40,528 nt of DNA from an uncultured Bacteroidota bacterium (lineage in GTDB: Bacteria > Bacteroidota > Bacteroidia > Chitinophagales > Chitinophagaceae). Positions within the stretch are counted from its first letter, which is position 1. The number at the start of each line of letters is the position of its first letter. A program made the translations under genes and the position numbers. The stretch covers positions 1-40,528 of the forward strand of contig CAIOIZ010000027.1 in the NCBI GenBank assembly GCA_903858475.1. Reading direction: 5' to 3'. Positions 34,503 to 40,528 of this stretch are shown one piece after another. The notes beneath the pieces are model-generated. The model ran no database searches. It had not been told where the DNA came from and saw nothing but the letters and a program-made list of their open reading frames with translations.

Positions 34503-35615
34503 ATGAAGTATTACATCATTTCTGGTGAAGCAAGCGGTGATTTACATGGCAGTAATCTCATCAAAGAACTACATCTTCTTGATAAGGAAACTTCGATACG
34601 GTGTTGGGGTGGCGATAAAATGGAAGCTGCAGGTGCTACATTGGTGAAGCACTATAAAGAATTGGCATTTATGGGATTTACAGAAGTGCTTAAAAATATT
34701 GGCACCATATTCAAAAATCTTCGATTTTGTAAAGAAGACATACTTCAATTTCAACCCGATGCCATCCTACTAATTGACTATCCCGGATTTAATTTACGCA
34801 TTGCAAAATGGGCAAAAAGCAAGGGATTTAAAATTATTTATTACATATCCCCCCAAGTATGGGCCTGGAAAGAAAACAGGGTAAAAATGATGCGACAATG
34901 CATCGATAAAATGATTTGCATTCTTCCATTTGAAAAAACCTATTATAAAAATAAATGGAATTGGGAAGTAGACTATGTAGGCCATCCACTGGTAGAAGTA
35001 ATTGAAGATTTTAAAAAAAACAATCCTGCTCTTTCAGTCAACAAAACGCAAAAAATAATTGCATTATTACCCGGTAGCCGTAAACAAGAAATATTGAAAA
35101 AGCTACCAATTATGTTGCAATTAAGCAATGAATTTTCCGATTACCAATTCATTGTGGCAAAAGCGCCTGGATTGGAAGAAAGCTTTTACAATGAACTTTT
35201 ACAACCTTATAAGAATGTATCCTGGGTGGTCAACCAAACCTACGAACTCTTATCCCAATCCACTGCTGCACTGGTGACAAGCGGAACTGCTACTTTAGAA
35301 ACGGCCTTGTTCAATGTGCCTGAAGTAATCTGTTATAAAGGGAATGCGCTTTCCTATCAAATAGCTAAACGGCTCATCCATATCAAATACATCTGCTTGG
35401 TTAATTTGATTATGGACAAAGAAGTAGTGAAAGAACTTATACAAGATGAACTTACTGTCGAAAACCTTCGACATGAATTGAATGAACTTCTTCACAATAA
35501 AGCTAAACAGCTGCAACTGAATACTGATTACGCTACCTTAAAAAATATTTTAAGTAGTGGCGGACATGCTTCCTCCAATGCAGCAACAGCTATCGTAGAT
35601 TTTCTTGGGAAATAA
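34503..35615 (+). CDS. lpxB: Lipid-A-disaccharide synthase (GT19)
   Basis: LpxB joins UDP-2,3-diacylglucosamine and lipid X to form the lipid A disaccharide at the inner membrane, so the organism makes lipopolysaccharide or a lipid A relative. The ATG at 34503 gives 370 residues starting MKYYIISGEASGDLHGSNLI, the conserved N-terminus; a frame to 34308 overlaps the preceding gene and is rejected. Other motifs are AFMGFTEVL, IDYPGFNLRIAKWAK, ISPQVWAWKENRVK, YVGHPLVE, LLPGSRKQEI and TSGTATLETALF (the GT-B nucleotide site). Length agrees with E. coli LpxB (382). It is the last gene of the surE cluster; the convergent GH3 gene ends 20 bases away. Confidence 0.95.
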   Translation: MKYYIISGEASGDLHGSNLIKELHLLDKETSIRCWGGDKMEAAGATLVKHYKELAFMGFTEVLKNIGTIFKNLRFCKEDILQFQPDAILLIDYPGFNLRIAKWAKSKGFKIIYYISPQVWAWKENRVKMMRQCIDKMICILPFEKTYYKNKWNWEVDYVGHPLVEVIEDFKKNNPALSVNKTQKIIALLPGSRKQEILKKLPIMLQLSNEFSDYQFIVAKAPGLEESFYNELLQPYKNVSWVVNQTYELLSQSTAALVTSGTATLETALFNVPEVICYKGNALSYQIAKRLIHIKYICLVNLIMDKEVVKELIQDELTVENLRHELNELLHNKAKQLQLNTDYATLKNILSSGGHASSNAATAIVDFLGK

Positions 35616-35635
35616 ATTAACCAGTTTTACAACCC

Positions 35636-37903
35636 TTATTTTTTTGTAAACACAGCACTCAATCCTTGTATTGAATTAGTTCCAACCATCACATCAAAAT
35701 CACCTGACTCCACTACAAATACGCCCTCATTATTATAAAAACCTAATTCATTATTGGTTAGTGTGAATGTTACCAAAGTAGATTCGCCAGAATGTAAAAG
35801 TATTTTCTTAAACCCTTTTAATTCTTTCACTGGCCTAACTACAGAAGCTACCCGATCGTGTAAATAAAGTTGTACCACTTCTTCCCCCGCAATTTTTCCT
35901 GTGTTTTTAACCTGCACGCTTACACGAATAGCAGAAGGATCACTATCATTAATTTTTAAATCAGTGTATTCGAAATTAGTATAACTTAACCCATATCCAA
36001 ATGGATACAAAGGCTCATTTGATTCATCAGAATAGTGCGACCAAAAAACAACATCATTCGTATTGGGCCTACCGGTACTGTAATGATTATAATACAGTGG
36101 TTCTTGTCCTACACTTCGTGGAAATGTCATCGGTAGTTTTGCGGAGGGATTATAATCACCAAATAATACTTGCGCAATAGCATCTCCCGTTTGGGTTCCA
36201 AGCTGCCATGCTTCCAAAATAGCAGGTATATGCTCTTGCGCCCATGTGATTGCTAAAGGACGACCATTCATTAATACCAATACAATATTCTTATTTACTT
36301 TATAAATCTCTTCTAATAAAGCTTCTTGCACACCAGGCAAATCTAATTTAGACCTGCTTCTCCCCTCGCCAGATTGAAATCCATGTTCGCCCAATACCAT
36401 AATTACAACAGAAGATTTTTTTGCCAACGCAATGGCTTGTGCAAAACCACTTTTATCTGTTTCATTTATTTTTACTTCATGTATAAAATCAGTAGGGCCA
36501 TTTACAAGATCAGCACCTTTTGCATACACAAAATTTGAATTGTATTTTTTAAACCCTTCTAAAAAAGATACCGCACTGTTATCATCCGAACCTACCCTCC
36601 AGCTACCCAAGGGACTATTTTTATCATTGGCCAATGCGCCAATCACCGCAATATTTTTTTGATTTTTATTTAAAGGTAAAAGAGGATTTCCCTGACCAGT
36701 AGTTTTTATATTTTTCAATAAAACAATTGATTTTTTAGCAATATCCAACGCTGCGGCAAGATGATTGGGATGATACAATAAATCTTTCTCGCGTTGTGCA
36801 TCACAATACCTATATGGATCTGCAAACAAACCCAATTCATATTTTACTTGTAGTATCCTCCTTACCGCATCATTCACTACAGCAATATCCACTTTACCAG
36901 CCTCTACCATTTCTTTCAAATGCGTTACATAGGCATAAGATTCCATGTCCATGTCTGACCCTGCATTGGCAGATAAAATGGCTACCTCTTTCAAATCTTT
37001 TGCAAAACCATGAGTGATCAACTCAGCTCCTGATCCCCAATCAGAAACAACAAATCCTTTAAAATTCCATTTGCCTTTTAAAATGTCTCTTTGTAAAAAT
37101 TTATTGCCAGTAGCTGGAATGCCATTTAAAGTATTAAAAGAATTCATGACGGTTTTCACATCATTATCTACTGTTGCTTTAAATGGAGGCAATATAATAT
37201 TATACAGTGTAGAAGTGCCAACATCTACTGTATTGTAATCACGACCAGCCTCTGCAAATCCATACCCAGCGAAATGTTTTACGGATGCTGCGATGGTATT
37301 TGAAGAAGACAAATCTTGTCCCTGAAAACCTTTCACTCGTGCTACTCCAATTTTAGCACCCAAATACGGATCTTCCCCGGCTCCTTCCATTACTCTTCCC
37401 CAACGAGCATCCCGAGTAATATCTACCATCGGAGCAAATGTCCAATTGATACCAACAGCGGAAGCTTCAATGGCTGCAATCCTAGCAGATTTTTCTATCG
37501 CCTCAAGATCCCAACTTGCAGCTTCTGCAAGTGGAATCGGTGTAATTGTTTTATAGCCATGAATAACATCAAATCCAAAAAGCAAGGGTATGCCTAATCT
37601 AGATTCTTTCACTACAATCTCTTGTAATTTCCTAACGTTGGCAGTTCCTTTAACATTCAGCACAGCACCAACCATTCCTTTCTTAAGATGTTCGTATTTC
37701 AACTTTGCATTACCCTCATTAGGAACCGGTCCAGTTACTTCCCAAAATCCATTGTATTGATTCATCTGACCTACTTTTTCTTCAAGGGTCATTTTCTGCA
37801 ACAAAGAATCAATAAATATTTGCATTCCATTAGATGGTGAAGATTGGGCAAAAGAAATAGCACAACCCATCAATAGCAGGAGAAAACATATTGTTTTTTT
37901 CAT
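35636..37903 (-). CDS. bglX: Secreted GH3 beta-glucosidase
   Basis: This 755-residue retaining glycosidase has a signal peptide (MKKTICFLLLLMGCAISFA) and acts in the periplasm, releasing glucose or xylose from beta-linked sugars. The layout is that of BglX: an N-terminal barrel (about 30-370), an alpha/beta sandwich (about 390-620) and a fibronectin-like C-terminal domain. The nucleophile is Asp288 in KGFVVSDWGSG. Other marks are DARWGRVMEGAGEDPYLG, KHFAGYGFAEAGRDYNTVD, GEGRSRSKLDLPG and PLYPFGYGLSYTNFEY. Length matches E. coli BglX (765). Exact linkage preference cannot be read. TTTG with a 19-base spacer and TAGTATTC upstream is a weak promoter candidate. Confidence 0.95.
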   Translation of the reverse strand: MKKTICFLLLLMGCAISFAQSSPSNGMQIFIDSLLQKMTLEEKVGQMNQYNGFWEVTGPVPNEGNAKLKYEHLKKGMVGAVLNVKGTANVRKLQEIVVKESRLGIPLLFGFDVIHGYKTITPIPLAEAASWDLEAIEKSARIAAIEASAVGINWTFAPMVDITRDARWGRVMEGAGEDPYLGAKIGVARVKGFQGQDLSSSNTIAASVKHFAGYGFAEAGRDYNTVDVGTSTLYNIILPPFKATVDNDVKTVMNSFNTLNGIPATGNKFLQRDILKGKWNFKGFVVSDWGSGAELITHGFAKDLKEVAILSANAGSDMDMESYAYVTHLKEMVEAGKVDIAVVNDAVRRILQVKYELGLFADPYRYCDAQREKDLLYHPNHLAAALDIAKKSIVLLKNIKTTGQGNPLLPLNKNQKNIAVIGALANDKNSPLGSWRVGSDDNSAVSFLEGFKKYNSNFVYAKGADLVNGPTDFIHEVKINETDKSGFAQAIALAKKSSVVIMVLGEHGFQSGEGRSRSKLDLPGVQEALLEEIYKVNKNIVLVLMNGRPLAITWAQEHIPAILEAWQLGTQTGDAIAQVLFGDYNPSAKLPMTFPRSVGQEPLYYNHYSTGRPNTNDVVFWSHYSDESNEPLYPFGYGLSYTNFEYTDLKINDSDPSAIRVSVQVKNTGKIAGEEVVQLYLHDRVASVVRPVKELKGFKKILLHSGESTLVTFTLTNNELGFYNNEGVFVVESGDFDVMVGTNSIQGLSAVFTKK

Positions 37904-38006
37904 ACGAAGCTTTTCTTAAAATGAAGAATACTATTTCTCACAATTTTATACCCAAAAAAAATAGATGCTTTACTTAAATAACTACAGCAAATTATTAGAT
38001 GACTTT

Positions 38007-38037
38007 AAAAAAGGAGCTATCCTTTTGAGATAGCCCC
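38007..38037 (-). terminator. Terminator of the repeat-protein gene
   Basis: On the minus strand, GGGGCTATC and GATAGCTCC pair with one mismatch around a seven-base loop and run into a six-base T-run. It lies about 25 bases after the stop at 38062. Confidence 0.75.
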
Positions 38038-38061
38038 TATTGGTTGTTTGTATTTTTTATT

Positions 38062-40528
38062 TTACCTAATTACTACTTGAGCAGATTTTAATTTATTGCC
38101 CTCATTGTCCATTAAATAAACAGTATAAATGCCTGCGCTCTTTGAAGTTAAATCAAGCATAATTGAAGTATACGCACCGAACATTACATATTTGCCTTTT
38201 AATACTTCAGCACCTTTGCTATCATATACCACTAACCACCTTGGTTTAAGATCATTCATGTTACTAAAGAACCTTACTTGGAATACACCAGTTGAAGGAT
38301 TAGGATAGACAAATAATTTTTCGCTGCTTTCATCTGAAATTACAACAGCATTTGAACTATTTACACATCCATTGGCATTGGTAACTTTCAATTGATAAGA
38401 TCCAAGTCCATCAACAGTAACATTGATAGCATTACTAATTTGACCCGACAATAATAAACCATTTCTATACCATGCATAGGTATTGCCAAGGCTACTAGCG
38501 GTACTAATAGTTGTAGTCATGCCTGGATACAATTTTGTATACGGAGCAGCACTAATACTAGGTGCAGCTGGTAAAGCATTTACAGTTACCAATACTGATG
38601 CCCTAGGACTTTCGCAAGCAAAGCCATTTGATTGACTAACATAGAATGTTGTTGACCCTGGTACACTAGTAATTGGCGTTGGAGCGATGGTGCTAGAAAC
38701 ACCACCTACTGCAGTTGTATACCAATTAAGTGCATTACCGACAACCGGAGTGGCACTTAAAATTCTAGGTGTTTCATTTTGGCAATACAACACTGGTGTT
38801 GTTACCACTGGCGCTACGGGAGCAGGATTTACTACTACATTTAATGATGCGCGATTGCCTTCACAACCTGCAGCAGCAACCTGACTAACATAATAAGTAG
38901 TAGTGCCAGTTGCGGTTGTTAGAGGTGTTGGTGCAATGGCTGTTCCAGTTCCACCAACTGCTACTGTATACCACTTAAGCGTATTGCCAGCTGCTGCTGT
39001 TGCTGTTAATGCGACTGCAGTACTGTTTTGACAATAGGTAACTGCTGAGGTAGATGGCGCCCCTGGTGTAGCATTAACAACTACTGCAAGAGGCGTTCTT
39101 CCACCTTCACAACCTAAGGCTGTAACCTGACTTACATAATAAGTTACTGTACCTGCATTGACTGTACTTGGAGTTGGTGCAGTGGCTGAACCAAAACCTG
39201 CAACAGGTACCGTATACCATTTTAAAGTATTGCCAGCTGCTGCTGTAGCAGTTAATGGTACAGCTGTTGTATTTTGACAATAATTAATTGGACTAACAAC
39301 TGTTGGCAATCCAGGTGCTGGATTAACAACTACATTGATATTGGATCTTGGTCCTTCGCAACCTACAGGGTTTGCTTGACTCACATAATAAGGCGTAGTG
39401 CCTGCAGTGGTAGTTGAAGGAGTCGGCGCTGTTGCTGAACTTGTACCACCAATTGCAACAGTATACCATTTCAACGTATTACCCGCTGCTGCAGTGGCTG
39501 TCAATGCAGATGCAATAGCATTTTGACAATACGTAACCAAAGTAGTTGCTACAGGTGCTATAGGTGTAGCATTAACTGATACCACTATTTGAGATCTTGG
39601 ACTTTCAGCTCCAACAGCATTTATTTGACTTACATAATAATTAAATGAACCTCCAACAGCTGTACTTGGTGTAGGAGCAGTTAAGGAAGCTACACCTCCT
39701 GTTGCTACAGTATACCAAAGTAATGTATTGCCTGCTGTTGCTGTAGCAGTCAATGGAACAGCAGTTGCATTTTGGCAATAGGTAACAGGACTAACTACTG
39801 TTGGTGCACTGGCTGCATTATTTCCACCAAATTTAACGTCATCAAAATAATAGATGCGCTCTCCGGCAGTTGCACCTGTTGTACCAAAATTGAAGAAGAT
39901 AGATAGTTTATTAAAGCTAAACGCAAGGTTCAATGCTGCAGTACCAGTTGCCTGGTTTGCAAAATTAAATTCTAATGTTTGCCATCCACTTGCGATTGTA
40001 ATATAAGATTCCGTCTCACAACTGTGTGTTGGATCATTTTTATCTTCTACTTTCAATCTAACCGGGATGCCTGCGTGTGGTGACCACACTCTCACATTCA
40101 TCTTTGTAGCACCTGCTGCAAATGGAATATTGCTGCTAAATCCTGTTTGGAATGAAGCGGCATTTACTGCAGTAACAGTTGGACCTGCCCATAGCTCGGC
40201 AGTAATTGTCTTAATTACTTTAGCTACTTTATTACTAGCAAGTGTTGGATCAATTACAATACTTGATTGCTCTGCACCACCAAATCCTACTACGCCATAA
40301 TCAACCCTAGGTGCATCGAAAGTAACTGGCAAATTCATTTGGTCTAAAGGAGCGGCTCCGAATTTAAGATCATCAAAATAATAGATGCGCTCACCAGCTA
40401 TTGCACCTGTTGTACCAAAATTAAAGAAGATAGATACTTTATTATAACTAAACGCAAGGTTCAATGCTGCAGTACCAGTTGCCTGGTTTGCAAAATCAAA
40501 CTCAAGAGTTTCCCAACCACTTGCAGTG
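38062..40528 (-). CDS. Giant T9SS-exported repeat protein (3' part; 5' end outside window)
   Basis: The frame is open to the right edge, so over 822 residues of a larger protein are seen; a TTG at 40464 is a leucine codon inside a repeat, not a start. The visible order is: end of one beta-sandwich domain, a second near-identical copy (both ending YYFDD(L/V)KFG, spaced 177 codons), five Ig-like repeats of 82-83 residues each opening with YCQN and containing GNTLKWYTV, TPST and YYVSQ, one divergent Ig-like domain (YAWYRNGLLLSGQISNAINV), and the T9SS type A sorting domain (FVYPNPSTGVFQVRFFS, MLDLTSKSAGIYTVYLMDNE). The YCQN repeats fit the CHU_C-associated Ig-like family. The beta-sandwich domains may bind carbohydrate. 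A surface adhesin or a cargo-bearing exoenzyme is likely; the catalytic part, if any, is off the window. Confidence 0.9.
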   Translation of the reverse strand, partial: TASGWETLEFDFANQATGTAALNLAFSYNKVSIFFNFGTTGAIAGERIYYFDDLKFGAAPLDQMNLPVTFDAPRVDYGVVGFGGAEQSSIVIDPTLASNKVAKVIKTITAELWAGPTVTAVNAASFQTGFSSNIPFAAGATKMNVRVWSPHAGIPVRLKVEDKNDPTHSCETESYITIASGWQTLEFNFANQATGTAALNLAFSFNKLSIFFNFGTTGATAGERIYYFDDVKFGGNNAASAPTVVSPVTYCQNATAVPLTATATAGNTLLWYTVATGGVASLTAPTPSTAVGGSFNYYVSQINAVGAESPRSQIVVSVNATPIAPVATTLVTYCQNAIASALTATAAAGNTLKWYTVAIGGTSSATAPTPSTTTAGTTPYYVSQANPVGCEGPRSNINVVVNPAPGLPTVVSPINYCQNTTAVPLTATAAAGNTLKWYTVPVAGFGSATAPTPSTVNAGTVTYYVSQVTALGCEGGRTPLAVVVNATPGAPSTSAVTYCQNSTAVALTATAAAGNTLKWYTVAVGGTGTAIAPTPLTTATGTTTYYVSQVAAAGCEGNRASLNVVVNPAPVAPVVTTPVLYCQNETPRILSATPVVGNALNWYTTAVGGVSSTIAPTPITSVPGSTTFYVSQSNGFACESPRASVLVTVNALPAAPSISAAPYTKLYPGMTTTISTASSLGNTYAWYRNGLLLSGQISNAINVTVDGLGSYQLKVTNANGCVNSSNAVVISDESSEKLFVYPNPSTGVFQVRFFSNMNDLKPRWLVVYDSKGAEVLKGKYVMFGAYTSIMLDLTSKSAGIYTVYLMDNEGNKLKSAQVVIR
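38783..39830. repeat. Five tandem Ig-like coding repeats
   Basis: The YCQN-encoding element recurs at about 38783, 39032, 39278, 39527 and 39776 (position of the conserved C on the plus strand), so the periods are 249, 246, 249 and 249 bases. The repeats diverge moderately at the DNA level but keep frame, which fits an array under protein-level selection. Confidence 0.85.
39830..40528. repeat. Tandem domain duplication, 531-base period
   Basis: About 165 bases starting near 39838 match those starting near 40369 at close to nine positions in ten, including long identical runs such as AACGCAAGGTTCAATGCTGC. The period is 531 bases (177 codons). The second copy is cut by the window edge, and more copies may follow. 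Confidence 0.85.

Noticed and set aside
38783-40528. Regular repeats that could look like a CRISPR or satellite array
   Set aside because: Periods are multiples of three (246, 249 and 531 bases), the frame stays open and the units encode recognisable protein domains.

Overview
The window looks like ordinary chromosome from an AT-rich member of the Bacteroidota, most likely family Chitinophagaceae. The basis is the mix of type IX secretion (T9SS) C-terminal domains, CHU_C-associated Ig-like repeats, many secreted glycoside hydrolases and peptidases, a TAnnTTTG-type promoter and the near absence of Shine-Dalgarno sequences. The genus is not resolved. I see no rRNA, tRNA, CRISPR array, transposase, integrase or prophage block.

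Layout, left to right. 1-4.3 kb: the 3' part of argS, then pfkA and pyk, ending in a strong bidirectional terminator. 4.3-5.4 kb: a DUF1761 membrane protein and an NTF2-like protein on the minus strand. 5.4-11.4 kb: secreted CocE/NonD hydrolase and GH20 hexosaminidase, an unusual stand-alone class I glutamine-amidotransferase-like protein, and a lipoprotein. 11.5-18.7 kb (minus): a stand-alone CBM48-like protein, a possible 43-aa hydrophobic peptide, a large S9 peptidase, TrmH, an outer-membrane beta-barrel protein and two secreted surface proteins. 19-21.7 kb: an M13 metallopeptidase and a PH/SHOCT membrane protein. 21.7-26.1 kb (minus): a 58-aa membrane protein, dipeptide epimerase, a DPE2-like 4-alpha-glucanotransferase with two CBM20 domains, and an NlpE-like lipoprotein; a 52-aa membrane protein diverges from the last. 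26.5-31.3 kb (minus): GH92 mannosidase, ssb, a DinB-family protein and an XRE-S24 repressor with a readable promoter-operator region. 31.4-35.6 kb (plus): a tail-fibre-like protein with an S74 self-cleaving domain, a four-helix membrane protein, then surE, a small membrane gene and lpxB. 35.6-40.5 kb (minus): GH3 beta-glucosidase and the 3' part of a giant repeat-containing T9SS protein that runs off the right edge.

Several products fit together. Glycolysis (pfkA, pyk), alpha-glucan handling (the glucanotransferase and CBM48-like protein) and secreted GH20, GH92 and GH3 enzymes suggest a polysaccharide- and glycoprotein-scavenging heterotroph. The M13, S9 and CocE enzymes and the dipeptide epimerase add peptide use and wall-peptide recycling. 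SurE, the small membrane protein and LpxB form a compact, overlapping cluster linked to lipid A synthesis.

No clear new multi-gene system is visible. The items most worth a second look are the tandem palindromic operators built into the promoter of the XRE-S24 repressor, the amidotransferase-like protein with a non-glycine nucleophile elbow, three small membrane-protein genes (two of them under 60 residues and easily missed), the shared C-terminal module on the GH20 and GH92 enzymes, and the near-identical tandem domain duplication at the right edge. Many start codons were moved inward from the longest reading frame; the reason is given in each entry.
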